Assembly (NCBI GenBank): GCA_937138255.1
Contig: CAKZOU010000032.1
Span: forward strand, 62,001-126,000
Length of the DNA stretch: 64,000 nucleotides
Direction: 5' to 3'
Source of the DNA: an uncultured Paracoccaceae bacterium
GTDB taxonomy: Bacteria > Pseudomonadota > Alphaproteobacteria > Rhodobacterales > Rhodobacteraceae
Shown: in pieces, positions 7,960 through 17,095 of the stretch
Layout of the letters: each line of letters starts with the position of its first letter
How positions within the stretch are numbered: the first letter of the stretch is position 1
Notes under the pieces: generated by a model
Told to the model about the DNA's origin: nothing
The model's database searches: none
What the model saw: only the letters and a program-made list of their open reading frames with translations
Position numbers and translations under genes: made by a program

Positions 7960-8793
7960 TTGAAACGCATCGCGGCGATCACCTCGGTTCGGAACGACAC
8001 GATGTTCCTCGAACGCTGGATCGCGCATTACAGCGCGGCATTTGGCCCTGAGAACCTGCATGTCATCATCGACGGGATGGATCAGCCCGTTCCGGCCACT
8101 GAGACGGGCGTGAATATCATCCGTGTCGAATACGTCCCCCGCTCGGTGGTGGCCGGCGACAAGGAACGCGCCCGCCGTGCTTCGACCTTGGCGAAAGAGC
8201 TTTTGCAGTCGGTCGATCTGGTGATCGGCACGGATGTGGACGAGTTCCTGATCGTCGATCCGGCGCTGGGCGTGAGCTTGGCGGAGTATCTTTCCTCTAT
8301 CGACGTGCCCGGTTCTCTCTCGGCACTTGGCCTCGACGTGGTGCGCCATATCGACAAGGAAGCGCCGATCGACCGGGCGCGCCCGTTCCTTGATCAGCGC
8401 CGCTTTGCCAAGATCTCCGACCGCTACACCAAAGCGCTGATCCTGTCGGAGCCGCTTGATTGGGGCTCGGGCCAGCATCGGGTGCGGGGGCGCAATTTCC
8501 GCATCGACCCCAACCTCTACTTGCTGCATTTCGGCAGCGTCGACCGCGCGGTGAGCGAGGCGCGGGCCACGGACACCGACCGGATCAAGGAGGGCTGGGC
8601 CGCGCATCAGAAGCGGCGCGATGCCCTCTTCGAGGAAATCCGGCTGGCCGAACCGATCCCCGCCGACGAACGCTTTGCCTCGGCGCGGCGGACGATGACC
8701 CTTTGGCGCTCACCCCTCAAATGGAACAAGCCGGGGCGCTTGCGCTCCGGCTCGGTTGTGGTTCTTCCCGAAAGGTTCGGGGGGCTCGTCTAG
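7960..8793 (+). CDS. Glycosyltransferase family 2-like protein (Glyco_tranf_2_4 type)
   Basis: A 277-aa protein beginning ITSVRNDTMFLERWIAHY, the typical start of small GT-A type proteins of this family. The metal-binding DxD is in GTDVDEFL (D92, D94). No membrane segment or signal peptide is seen, so it probably acts in the cytoplasm transferring a sugar to an unknown acceptor such as surface polysaccharide. The start is TTG at 7960 with GGAAGGA about 7 nt upstream. It follows the tandem phosphatase gene on the same strand and is nearly convergent (3 bp gap) with the cytochrome-like gene. Confidence 0.75.
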   Translation: MKRIAAITSVRNDTMFLERWIAHYSAAFGPENLHVIIDGMDQPVPATETGVNIIRVEYVPRSVVAGDKERARRASTLAKELLQSVDLVIGTDVDEFLIVDPALGVSLAEYLSSIDVPGSLSALGLDVVRHIDKEAPIDRARPFLDQRRFAKISDRYTKALILSEPLDWGSGQHRVRGRNFRIDPNLYLLHFGSVDRAVSEARATDTDRIKEGWAAHQKRRDALFEEIRLAEPIPADERFASARRTMTLWRSPLKWNKPGRLRSGSVVVLPERFGGLV

Positions 8794-8796
8794 CCC

Positions 8797-9333
8797 CTAT
8801 TCCTTCCACTCGCGCCATTCGCGGATGGTTTCCATCACCGAGTCCGAGAAAAGATAGTCGGTCTCGGTCGCAACCTCGTGGCATTGGTAGCAAAACTCGA
8901 CACGACCGATCTCGTCGACCGGAACGGTGCCGCTCGATTCAAACGAGCCGTAATACCAGTCGCCGTGCTCGGGATCATAGCCGGCAGGCATCTTGACCAT
9001 GACGGTGATCTTGCGGATCGCCGGATCGTCCTCGCCCATGTGGATCGCCTTCACCACGGCCGCGCATTCGGGATAGGCCGAGGCGAGGTTCTGGTAGGGC
9101 TGGGCGGCCAGCTCGTTGGCGTAAATGTCGATCCAGTTCTCGCCATGGGCGTAGGAAATCACCGGTTCTTCGGTGAGCTTGATCCAGGATTGGTAGTCTC
9201 CGAAGGTCATCCACTCTTCATCGTGGCAGAAATCGAGGTCGGCGGCGTGGACCATGCCGGCAAAGCCAAGAAGAACCGAAACTATTGAAACGACAGTGCG
9301 CAAACAACCGACAGACAATCTATTCAACAACAT
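8797..9333 (-). CDS. Secreted cytochrome P460-family protein (c-type heme)
   Basis: A 178-aa protein with an N-terminal signal peptide (hydrophobic to about residue 28, cleavage near MVHA-AD) and one heme c motif CYQCH (C148, C151, H152) near the C-terminus. The layout of a mid-protein MVKMPAGYD...DWYYGSF block followed by the CxxCH and DYLF matches the cytochrome P460 / cytochrome c'-beta family, which acts in the periplasm on hydroxylamine or binds NO. Activity here is unknown. The start is ATG 9333, preceded by AAGGGGT; an upstream in-frame ATG at 9384 would spoil the signal peptide. It lies downstream of the YeeE/YedE gene on the same strand (86 bp gap). Confidence 0.75.
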   Translation of the reverse strand: MLLNRLSVGCLRTVVSIVSVLLGFAGMVHAADLDFCHDEEWMTFGDYQSWIKLTEEPVISYAHGENWIDIYANELAAQPYQNLASAYPECAAVVKAIHMGEDDPAIRKITVMVKMPAGYDPEHGDWYYGSFESSGTVPVDEIGRVEFCYQCHEVATETDYLFSDSVMETIREWREWKE

Positions 9334-9419
9334 CGGCAGCACCCCTTTGTGAATGGCAGTCTGAAATAGCTGCGCGGCCCGCAAATTCGCCCGGGCCGCG
9401 CAGGGTCAACTGGGCCTTG

Positions 9420-10499
9420 TCAGGCCATATTCTCCATCGTCTTGATCCCGGCGATGCCGCCGACGACGATGAAGGCGAATGTCAGGAACGAGCCGATAGC
9501 GAGGGTCGAGACGCCCGTCAGCGCCTGACCGACTGTGCAGCCGAGCGCCAGCACGCCGCCGATGCCCATGAGTGCTGCGCCAAACATATTGCGCACCGCG
9601 TCGGAAGGCCCGGCAAAGGTTGTCAGGTGCAGGCGCTTGCCGTAGGCCGCCCCGAGGAAGCCGCCGATCAGCGCACCGGCCAGCGATGCCACCCCGAAAT
9701 CGGGTGCACCAAGCGCGGTAAAGCGCATCAGATAGTCGAGCGTATCGCCTGCGGGGCGCACATAGGTCAGCGAGATGACCGTGGCGTTGGAGGCGAACTC
9801 GTCATAGGCAAGGCCGGTGACAGCCCATCCTGCGACCACGCAAAGGCCGATGCCGATGCCGCCGATGATATCGGCCTTGGATCCGCGGAACGAGGCATCC
9901 TTGAAGCAGTAGATCACGACCGCAAGCACGATCACAGCCATTGCGGCGGTCGTGGCGGTCTCGACCGACATCCCAAGAAGATCGGCCAGCAGAACCCCGA
10001 GGCTCTGGTCGTCGCCGACGCTGGTTGTAAGCGGCGAGAAGATCGACACGCGCAGCGGCCCGAGAAGCCCGCCGATGGTCATATAGGCGAAGATGCCCAT
10101 GACGATCAGCACGACCATGGAACGCAGATCGCCGCCGCCTGCGCGGACAAGGTTGCGGCTCGCGCAGCCCCCCGCAAAGACCATGCCAAAGCCGAAGACC
10201 AGCCCTCCGATGATATTGCCGCCCCAGCCGAAATCGCCGGTGCGATACATCGACATCGAGGTGTCGACCATACCGGCGCCCTGAATGACCCAGACCCCAA
10301 GCATCGCCGTCGCCGCGGCCAGAAGCCAAGAGCGGAACCGATTGTAGCTGCCGAAGGACAGGATGTCCGAAATGGATCCCATCGTGCAGAAGTTGGTCCG
10401 CGCGACCAGAAAACCGAAAACGATACCAATCACCAAGCCGCCCCATCCGATAAAGGATGCCGCGTTCTCAACAGCCGTCATCTTCCAAGTCTCGATCAT
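9420..10499 (-). CDS. YeeE/YedE-family sulfur transporter (TsuA-like)
   Basis: A 359-aa polytopic membrane protein with repeated GxxxG-rich segments and the conserved cysteine motifs of the family: NFCTMG near residue 38, AGGCASRNLV near 110 and ALGCTVGQALTG near 325. In characterised relatives (TsuA) such cysteines relay thiosulfate across the inner membrane. Import of thiosulfate or another reduced sulfur species is therefore the likely role, which fits the lipoate/sHdr-type genes about 5 kb away. AGGGGGAAGA stands just before the ATG. The two-domain length rather than a half-size protein supports a complete transporter. Confidence 0.85.
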   Translation of the reverse strand: MIETWKMTAVENAASFIGWGGLVIGIVFGFLVARTNFCTMGSISDILSFGSYNRFRSWLLAAATAMLGVWVIQGAGMVDTSMSMYRTGDFGWGGNIIGGLVFGFGMVFAGGCASRNLVRAGGGDLRSMVVLIVMGIFAYMTIGGLLGPLRVSIFSPLTTSVGDDQSLGVLLADLLGMSVETATTAAMAVIVLAVVIYCFKDASFRGSKADIIGGIGIGLCVVAGWAVTGLAYDEFASNATVISLTYVRPAGDTLDYLMRFTALGAPDFGVASLAGALIGGFLGAAYGKRLHLTTFAGPSDAVRNMFGAALMGIGGVLALGCTVGQALTGVSTLAIGSFLTFAFIVVGGIAGIKTMENMA

Positions 10500-10601
10500 T
10501 CTTCCCCCCTTGCGTCCCGTCTTTGCAGGTCAGTTAGAGAAATTATCAGATATATAGATGTTAATATCCGTTTTGCGGACCTGTCTACGGTTTTGGTGGG
10601 A

Positions 10602-11405
10602 TCAGTTTCCGACCGCCCTGTTGTCGATGGCGAGCGTGTTGATGAACATCGAAAACAGCTCGCCTTGCGAGCTGATACGCAGCTTGGAATAGATGTTGCG
10701 CCTATGGATCCGTACCGTGCCCGCGGCGATATCGAGGATGCGTCCGATGGCGTCGGCCGAATGGCCCTTGAGGGTATATTCGACCACCTCCCGTTCGCGC
10801 GGGGTCAGAATATCTTCGCCGAATTTGAGGAACGCGCGCTCAAGGCGGATCGTTCCCTTGCCTTGATCATTCGCATCGGCCTTGCCTTCAAACCGGGCTG
10901 AGAGATCGGGCCAGTTCTTTTCGATCGAGGATTTGACGACCGGCAGAAACTGATTGAGGTCGCGGAAATCCTTGGCGGAAAAGACCTTATTTGCGCACAT
11001 CAAAGAGACGACGATTGAAACGCCGTCATCGAGATTGACGAAATAGCCAATTTCTTCGGCAAGGCCGGTCTGAACATAGTAGTTGCGGAAATATTCGCCC
11101 TGAAGAAACCGGTCGGGCGCAATATCCTTCAGTCGGTAGAGACCCGAAGCAAGGCGGGTGGTGCAGGCGAGGTAGAAGGGATCGAGAAGATAGGGGCCCG
11201 CCTGATAGTTCTCGACAAATATCTGCCGCTTGCTTGCGGGGAATGTGTCGTAAAGGTCGAGCGGCTGCGCGGTGCCGTAATAGCCAAAGATCACGCAGTA
11301 ATCGAACGGCGAAACAAGCTGGATGGCCCGCGACAGAGCCTGAGGAAATCGGTCCGAGCCGATAGCGGCGATAACGTCGCCAATCTTTTCAAAAGAGGTC
11401 TTCAT
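10602..11405 (-). CDS. LuxR-family transcriptional regulator
   Basis: A 267-aa regulator with a C-terminal LuxR/FixJ helix-turn-helix (about residues 199-255: LTPREREVVEYTLKGHSADA...GTVRIHRRNIYSKL). The N-terminal 190 residues form no receiver domain and show no obvious acyl-homoserine-lactone binding signature; this looks like a ligand-sensing LuxR solo. It is divergent from the polyamine-type ABC importer with a 116-bp shared promoter region, so it probably controls that operon in response to its substrate. ATG at 11405. Confidence 0.85.
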   Translation of the reverse strand: MKTSFEKIGDVIAAIGSDRFPQALSRAIQLVSPFDYCVIFGYYGTAQPLDLYDTFPASKRQIFVENYQAGPYLLDPFYLACTTRLASGLYRLKDIAPDRFLQGEYFRNYYVQTGLAEEIGYFVNLDDGVSIVVSLMCANKVFSAKDFRDLNQFLPVVKSSIEKNWPDLSARFEGKADANDQGKGTIRLERAFLKFGEDILTPREREVVEYTLKGHSADAIGRILDIAAGTVRIHRRNIYSKLRISSQGELFSMFINTLAIDNRAVGN

Positions 11406-11521
11406 AAAAAGTCACACGATACAAATGCACTACCACAGATTGGATATATACAGCATTTCGCGATCTTCATAAAGTTTTCCTTAAATCAGGGGTATGCCCT
11501 TCTACAAGAAGACAAGACGAT

Positions 11522-12631
11522 ATGACCAATGCGGGAACCAATCGCGCGACCCCCAAGACGATCGCGGAATTGCGCAACGTTTCAAAGCGTTACGGCGAGG
11601 TGCTCGCGGCTGACGGGCTTAACCTCGAAATCAGGGAAGGCGAGTTCCTGTCCTTCCTCGGCCCCTCCGGCTGCGGCAAGACAACGGCGCTGCGGATGCT
11701 GGCTGGCTTCGAATCGCCTACCTCGGGCGATGTCCTTCTCGATGGTGATGTGGTCAACACCCTCGCGGCGCATCGCCGCCCCGTGAATATGGTGTTTCAG
11801 CACTACGCGCTCTTTCCGCATCTGACGGTTGAGCAGAATATCGGCTATGGCCTCAAGCAGCAGCGGCCCCGTCCGCCGAAGGCGGAGATCGCCGAGAAGG
11901 TCGGCAAGGCCCTCGATCTGGTGCGGCTGAGCGGCTTTGAGCGGCGGCGGATCTGGGAGATGTCGGGCGGCCAGCAGCAGCGCGTGGCGCTGGCGCGGGC
12001 GATTGTCAACGAACCCAAGATGCTTCTCCTCGATGAGCCGCTCGCCGCCCTCGACCGCAAGCTCCGAAAAGAGATGCAGATCGAGTTGCAAAACATCCAG
12101 CGCAGCCTCGGCATCACCTTCATCCTTGTCACCCACGATCAGGAAGAAGCCCTGTCGATGAGCGACCGCATCTGCGTCATGCGCGGTGGGCGCATCGTCC
12201 AGATCGGCTCGCCGCAAGATCTCTATGACCGCCCCAAGAACCGCTATGTGGCGGGCTTCGTTGGCTCGACCAACTTCTTTGATGGCACTGTCGCGGGGCA
12301 GGACGGCGATCTTCTGGCCGTTGATCTGCCCGGCAGGCACAGCCTCAAGGGCGCACCGATCGGCGAACTGACCAAGGGGCAATCGGTGAGCCTCTCGGTC
12401 CGGCCCGAGCAGGTGCGTCTGACGCGGGCGGGCGAGGGGTTCGAGGTCACCGTCCTCAACCGGATCTTCCTTGGTGAACACACTGAATATCTTGTCAAAC
12501 ACGCGGCACTTGGGGAGTTCCTCGTCCTTGCGCCGCGGCAATCGGAATTGAACGAAGGTCCGTTCAATGTGGGCGACGCGCTGCGGGCATCGTGGGATGC
12601 CAGCGCGGCACTCGTCCTCGATCGAAACTGA
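11522..12631 (+). CDS. ABC transporter ATP-binding protein, spermidine/putrescine type (PotA-like)
   Basis: A 369-aa ATPase with Walker A GPSGCGKTT, signature MSGGQQQRVALARA, Walker B MLLLDEPLAALD, switch histidine in LVTHDQEEAL and a C-terminal TOBE domain. It energises import together with the following binding protein and two permeases. First gene of the operon; only weak Shine-Dalgarno complementarity (AAGACAAGA) precedes the ATG. The substrate class (polyamine-like cations, or other amines) follows from family only. Confidence 0.9.
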   Translation: MTNAGTNRATPKTIAELRNVSKRYGEVLAADGLNLEIREGEFLSFLGPSGCGKTTALRMLAGFESPTSGDVLLDGDVVNTLAAHRRPVNMVFQHYALFPHLTVEQNIGYGLKQQRPRPPKAEIAEKVGKALDLVRLSGFERRRIWEMSGGQQQRVALARAIVNEPKMLLLDEPLAALDRKLRKEMQIELQNIQRSLGITFILVTHDQEEALSMSDRICVMRGGRIVQIGSPQDLYDRPKNRYVAGFVGSTNFFDGTVAGQDGDLLAVDLPGRHSLKGAPIGELTKGQSVSLSVRPEQVRLTRAGEGFEVTVLNRIFLGEHTEYLVKHAALGEFLVLAPRQSELNEGPFNVGDALRASWDASAALVLDRN

Positions 12632-12660
12632 ATAACAAGACGACAACTGGGAGCCTGAAA

Positions 12661-13818
12661 ATGACAAAACAACCGGACTACATCTCGAAGCAGAAATTCA
12701 TGGCCGAGCTCTATCGCTACAAACGTGGCTCGGTGACCCGCCGTCACTTTCTCAATGTGACCGGCCTTGGCGCCGCCTCGACCGTGCTTGGCGCGGCGAT
12801 CCCCGGCCTTACCGCCGGCCCCGCTGCCGCTGGCGACATTGGAGACCGCGCGGTTCTTGCCACCTGGCCGAACTACCACGATCCCGAGAACTTTGACGCC
12901 TTCACCGAAGCGACCGGCGCCCATGTGCAGGTTAACGTCTTCGGCTCGAACGAGGAAATGCTGGCCAAGCTGCAAGCGGGTGCAACCGGCTGGGACGTGT
13001 TCGTTCCTACCAACTACACCATCACCACTTATGTCGGCGAAGACCTGATCGAGCCCCTCGATACCTCGCTTCTGCCCAACTACGACCCCGCCGCCTATGA
13101 CACGCGCTTCGCCGAGGCTGGCTCGGTCGATGGCAAGCTTTATGCGGTGCCGAAGAACTATGGCACGACCGGCTACGCGGTGAATACCGCTCACACCGGT
13201 GGCACCGAGATGACCAGCTGGAAGCAGTTCTTCGACATGACGATGGACAGCTTCTCGGGCCGTACCATGGTCCATGACTATCAGCTGACCACCATCGGCA
13301 ACGCGCTGAAATACTTCGGCTATTCCTTCAACTCGGTCGATCAGGCCGAGCTTGCGGATGCCGAGAAGCTCTTGATCGACGTCAAGCCGCACCTCTTCGC
13401 GATTTCGTCGGACTATCAGCCCTCGATGCGCAATGGCGATGCCTGGATGACCATGTGCTGGAGCGGCGACGGCAAGCAGCTCAACACCGACATCCCCGAG
13501 ATCGCCTATGTTCTTGGCCGTGAAGGCGGCGAGATCTGGTCGGACTACTATGCCATCCCGAAGGGTGCGCCGCACCGCGAGGCGGCCTATGCGCTGATCA
13601 ACTTCCTCCTCGATCCGGCGGTCAACGCCAAAGAGGTTCTGTTCCACGGCTATCCGTCGGCGGACGCGCACACCAATGCGCTTCTGCCCGAGAGCCTGTT
13701 GAACGACCCGATCCTCTATCCGGCGGCCGAGCTTCTGACCCCGCTTGAGTTCGGCGCGGCCGTGACCCTCACCGACCCGAACCGCGCCGAGCTGATGGCG
13801 CGCTTCAAGTCGGCCTAA
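12661..13818 (+). CDS. ABC transporter substrate-binding protein, spermidine/putrescine type (PotD-like), Tat-type signal
   Basis: A 385-aa periplasmic binding protein of the PotD/SBP_bac_8 family. The N-terminal region has a twin-arginine motif (VTRRHFLNV) followed by a hydrophobic stretch and a likely AxA cleavage site near GPAAAGD, so export probably uses the Tat pathway. LATWPNYHDPENFDAF and WDVFVPTNYTI are typical PotD-like blocks. Start at ATG 12661 with GGGAG 8 nt upstream. The ligand is unknown; the amine and amino-acid oxidases downstream suggest a nitrogenous solute. Confidence 0.88.
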   Translation: MTKQPDYISKQKFMAELYRYKRGSVTRRHFLNVTGLGAASTVLGAAIPGLTAGPAAAGDIGDRAVLATWPNYHDPENFDAFTEATGAHVQVNVFGSNEEMLAKLQAGATGWDVFVPTNYTITTYVGEDLIEPLDTSLLPNYDPAAYDTRFAEAGSVDGKLYAVPKNYGTTGYAVNTAHTGGTEMTSWKQFFDMTMDSFSGRTMVHDYQLTTIGNALKYFGYSFNSVDQAELADAEKLLIDVKPHLFAISSDYQPSMRNGDAWMTMCWSGDGKQLNTDIPEIAYVLGREGGEIWSDYYAIPKGAPHREAAYALINFLLDPAVNAKEVLFHGYPSADAHTNALLPESLLNDPILYPAAELLTPLEFGAAVTLTDPNRAELMARFKSA

Positions 13819-13837
13819 GAGAACTGGCGAGGACGAC

Positions 13838-14689
13838 ATGACGCAACGCACGCGCAACTTCCTGTTGCTTGCACCGGCGGGGGCCTGGTTCCTGCTGATG
13901 CTCGTTGTGCCGTTGAGTGTCGTCCTCGTCTTCAGCTTTGGCGAGAGGGGGGCGGCCGGCGGCTATGTGCCGGCCTTCACCCTCGAGCAATACGCAAACC
14001 TTCCGGCGCGCTGGGCGGCGTTTCGCAACACGCTGTTCCTTGCGCCGGTTGGAACCCTTTCGGCACTCCTGATCGCCTATCCGCTCGCCTATTTTCTGGC
14101 GGTGCGGGTCAGTGCGAAATGGAAGATGCTGCTCCTCGTTCTGGTGATCGTTCCGTTCTGGACCTCGATCCTGATCCGCAGCTATGCGTGGATCTTCCTT
14201 CTGGGCGGCAAGGGGATCCCTGCGCTGATCGAGTTCATCGGCTTTCCGGCGATCCGGCTCATCAACACGCCATTTTCGGTGCTCGTGGGTATCGTCTATG
14301 GCTATCTGCCCTTGATGGTCTTCCCGATCTTTGTCAGCCTCGACCGCCTCGACAAGCGGCTTCTTGAGGCCTCGTCCGACCTCGGCGCCAAGCCTTGGCC
14401 GACCTTCCTGCAAATCACCCTGCCGCTGTCGATCCCCGGCATCGCCACGGGCTGTATGCTCGTCTTCATCCTCCTGATGGGCGAATACCTGATCCCGGCG
14501 ATCCTTGGGGGCGGCAAGGTCTTCTTCGTCGGCAACGCGCTCGTCGATCTCTTCCTGCAATCGCGCAACTGGGCCTTCGGCTCGGCGGTGGCGGTGACGC
14601 TGATCGTGGTGATGCTGGCCACGGTGACGGTCTATATGCGCTTCATGGCGCGCCTTTCGGCCAACCGCGATGACGTGTCGCTGATCTGA
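13838..14689 (+). CDS. ABC transporter permease, PotB-like
   Basis: A 283-aa inner-membrane permease with about six transmembrane segments and the EAA cytoplasmic loop (LLEASSDLGAKPWPTFLQITLPLSIPGI) that docks the ATPase. GAGGA precedes the ATG. It follows the binding protein by 19 bp and precedes the second permease by 8 bp. Confidence 0.9.
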   Translation: MTQRTRNFLLLAPAGAWFLLMLVVPLSVVLVFSFGERGAAGGYVPAFTLEQYANLPARWAAFRNTLFLAPVGTLSALLIAYPLAYFLAVRVSAKWKMLLLVLVIVPFWTSILIRSYAWIFLLGGKGIPALIEFIGFPAIRLINTPFSVLVGIVYGYLPLMVFPIFVSLDRLDKRLLEASSDLGAKPWPTFLQITLPLSIPGIATGCMLVFILLMGEYLIPAILGGGKVFFVGNALVDLFLQSRNWAFGSAVAVTLIVVMLATVTVYMRFMARLSANRDDVSLI

Positions 14690-14697
14690 GGGATGCC

Positions 14698-15510
14698 ATG
14701 AGACTCTACGCCGCCTTCGTCTATCTCTTCCTCTACATCCCGATCGCCGTCATCGCGATCTTCAGCTTCAACGCGGGCCGCAATGCGAGCGATTTCGTCG
14801 GCTTCTCGGTCAAATGGTATGGCAAGGCGCTCGACAACCCCTTCATCATGGATGCGCTCAAGACGAGCCTGACGGTGGCCCTTCTCTCGGCGCTTTTCGC
14901 CAGCGTTTTCGGGGCGATGGCGGCGGTGGCGCTGCAAGGCATCAGGGGGCCGGTGCGGACCGCGTTCGACGCGCTCATCAACGTGGCCGTGATGATCCCC
15001 GGCATCGTGATCGGCATTGCCACGCTCATTGGCCTCGTGACGATCTTCGAGCAGCTCAATCCGCTGATTGACGCGATCTGGCCCTTCGCTTCGGACGCGC
15101 CGCGCCTGCAGATGGGCAAGGCCTCGCTCGTGGCGGCGCATACGATGTTTCTGATGGCGCTGTGCATCATCATCGTGCGGGCGCGGCTTGCGGGGATGGA
15201 CCGCTCGCTGACCGAGGCCTCGTCCGACCTCTATGCCACGCCCTTCGGCACCTTCGTACAGGTGACCCTGCCGCTCATCTTCCCCGCGATCCTAGCGGGC
15301 TTTCTCCTGAGCTTCACCTTCAGCTTCGACGATTTCATCATCGCCTTTTTCGTCGCGGGCTCGGAAACGACGCTGCCGATCTATGTCTTCTCCTCCATCC
15401 GCCGCGGCGTCACGCCCGAGATCAACGCCATCGGCACGATGGTTCTCGGCGCCTCGCTCTTCATTCTGCTGATTGCCCAGACGCTTCTGCGGCCGAGAAA
15501 GGGAAAGTGA
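14698..15510 (+). CDS. ABC transporter permease, PotC-like
   Basis: A 270-aa permease, partner of the preceding one, with the EAA loop LTEASSDLYATPFGTFVQVTLPLIFPAI and about six transmembrane helices. GAGGGA lies 4 nt before the ATG. Its stop codon overlaps the start of the next dehydrogenase gene (TGATG), showing that transport and the first catabolic step are translated together. Confidence 0.9.
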   Translation: MRLYAAFVYLFLYIPIAVIAIFSFNAGRNASDFVGFSVKWYGKALDNPFIMDALKTSLTVALLSALFASVFGAMAAVALQGIRGPVRTAFDALINVAVMIPGIVIGIATLIGLVTIFEQLNPLIDAIWPFASDAPRLQMGKASLVAAHTMFLMALCIIIVRARLAGMDRSLTEASSDLYATPFGTFVQVTLPLIFPAILAGFLLSFTFSFDDFIIAFFVAGSETTLPIYVFSSIRRGVTPEINAIGTMVLGASLFILLIAQTLLRPRKGK

Positions 15511-16304
15511 TGCTCGACGAGCGTATGACGACCAAAGGCTATGCCAAGCCGCTCGAGGGTCGTGTTGCTTTCGTGACCGGCGCAGGCTCCGGCATTGGCC
15601 GCGCAGGCGCGATCGCCATGGCGCGGGCCGGGGCGCATGTGGTGGTGACAGACCTTGATGGCACGCTTGCCGCCTCTGTTGCCGCTGCCTTGGGCGGCGA
15701 GGGGCTGTCGGCCGAGGGGCTGGCCCTTGATGTAACCGATGATGCCGCGCTTGATGCGGCGGTCGCTTCTGTCATCGCAGCCCGCGGTCGCCTTGATGTC
15801 CTGCATTCCCACGCGGGGCGGCAGGTTCCCGGCACGCTCGAGCAGGTCTCGGCAGCCGATCTCGATGAGAGCTGGGCGCTAAACGTGCGCTCGCATTTCG
15901 TAGCGGCCAAGGCCGTTGTGGGTCAGATGCGCGCCCAAGGCAGCGGCAGCGTGATCATCACCGCGTCCAATTCGGGGGTCCAGTTCGACCGCGAGATGAT
16001 TGCCTATGCGACCACCAAACATGCCGCCGTGGCGATGACCCGCCAGATGGCTGCCGATTATGCCAAGGACAACATCCGTTTCAACGCGCTCTGCCCCGGT
16101 TTCGTCGACACGCCCTTCAACGCGGGCTTTGAAGAGCAGATGGGCGGCCGCCGCGAGCTTGAGAAATACATCGCCGGCAGCATCCCGATGGGCCGCTGGG
16201 CCACGGTCGAGGAAATCGCCAATGCCATCGTCTTTCTGGCCTCGGACCAGTCGTCCTTCATGACCGGTCAGGCCTTCGTGGTGGACGGCGGAGAATCTAT
16301 CTAG
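15510..16304 (+). CDS. Short-chain dehydrogenase/reductase
   Basis: A 264-aa NAD(P)-dependent SDR: cofactor loop TGAGSGIGRAG, catalytic serine region ITASNSGVQ, and the YxxxK pair in YATTKHA. The NNAG motif usual in classical SDRs is replaced by HSHAG. It is translationally coupled to the upstream permease by a 1-bp overlap, with AAGGGAAA as ribosome site; an alternative ATG lies 15 nt downstream. It probably oxidises a hydroxyl of the imported compound or of a breakdown product. Confidence 0.85.
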   Translation: MLDERMTTKGYAKPLEGRVAFVTGAGSGIGRAGAIAMARAGAHVVVTDLDGTLAASVAAALGGEGLSAEGLALDVTDDAALDAAVASVIAARGRLDVLHSHAGRQVPGTLEQVSAADLDESWALNVRSHFVAAKAVVGQMRAQGSGSVIITASNSGVQFDREMIAYATTKHAAVAMTRQMAADYAKDNIRFNALCPGFVDTPFNAGFEEQMGGRRELEKYIAGSIPMGRWATVEEIANAIVFLASDQSSFMTGQAFVVDGGESI

Positions 16305-16316
16305 GGAGTTTCAAAA

Positions 16317-17087
16317 ATGAGCGGACGGCTTGCAGGCAAGGTTGCAGTCATCACCGGCGGTGCGGCTGGCATGGGGCGGGCTGCCTCGCTGGCTTTCGCG
16401 CACGAAGGCGCCAAGGTCTCGATCTTCGACATTCAGGACGAGGCCGGGGCCGAGACCGTCCGGATGATCAGGGCCGCTGGCGGCGACGCGGCGTTCTTCC
16501 GCTGTGACGTGACCAAACCCGATCAGATCGACGCGGCATTCGCGGGTGCCATCGAGGCTTTCGGACCCTACAACGTTCTCTTCAATCACGCGGGCACGAT
16601 CATCGTCGCCCCGCTGCACGAGACGCCGGATTGCGAATACGACCGGCTTATGGATATCAACGTGAAGTCGGCCTTCCTCGTAACCAAGCGTGCGGTGAAG
16701 CACATGAGCGACAACGGCGGCGGCTCGATCGTCATCACCGGCTCGATCGCCTCCGAACTCGGCTATGCGCTTGAGGCGGTCTATTGCATGAGCAAAGGTG
16801 CGGTCTTGCAGCTGATGCGGACGATCTCGGTCGAATACCGCGACGCGGGCATCCGCTGCAACGCGGTCTGTCCCGGCTTTGTCGAGACGGCGCACGGCCT
16901 GCGAGAGATTGCCGAGTTGGATGCCGCCGGGCAGCAGTGGGAAGAAGAGGGCATGGCCGCCACCCAGGGGCGCATCTGCAAGCCAGAAGAAGTGGCGAAT
17001 GCGGCGCTGTTTCTTGCGTCCGACGAGGCAAGCTTCGTCAATGGCGCGGCACTTTATGTCGACAACGGCTGGTACGCGAAGGGCTGA
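16317..17087 (+). CDS. Short-chain dehydrogenase/reductase
   Basis: A 256-aa SDR with TGGAAGMGRA cofactor loop, FNHAG in place of NNAG, ITGSIAS catalytic serine segment and YCMSK (YxxxK). It follows the first SDR by 12 bp and ends the ABC operon. Two SDRs in one transport operon suggest two successive oxidations or a dehydrogenase pair of opposite stereospecificity; the substrate is not evident. Confidence 0.85.
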   Translation: MSGRLAGKVAVITGGAAGMGRAASLAFAHEGAKVSIFDIQDEAGAETVRMIRAAGGDAAFFRCDVTKPDQIDAAFAGAIEAFGPYNVLFNHAGTIIVAPLHETPDCEYDRLMDINVKSAFLVTKRAVKHMSDNGGGSIVITGSIASELGYALEAVYCMSKGAVLQLMRTISVEYRDAGIRCNAVCPGFVETAHGLREIAELDAAGQQWEEEGMAATQGRICKPEEVANAALFLASDEASFVNGAALYVDNGWYAKG

Positions 17088-17095
17088 CCGACTTC

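Noticed and set aside
12244-13857. Minus-strand frame of 537 codons across the PotA/PotD-like genes
   Set aside because: Shadow of two conserved plus-strand genes.
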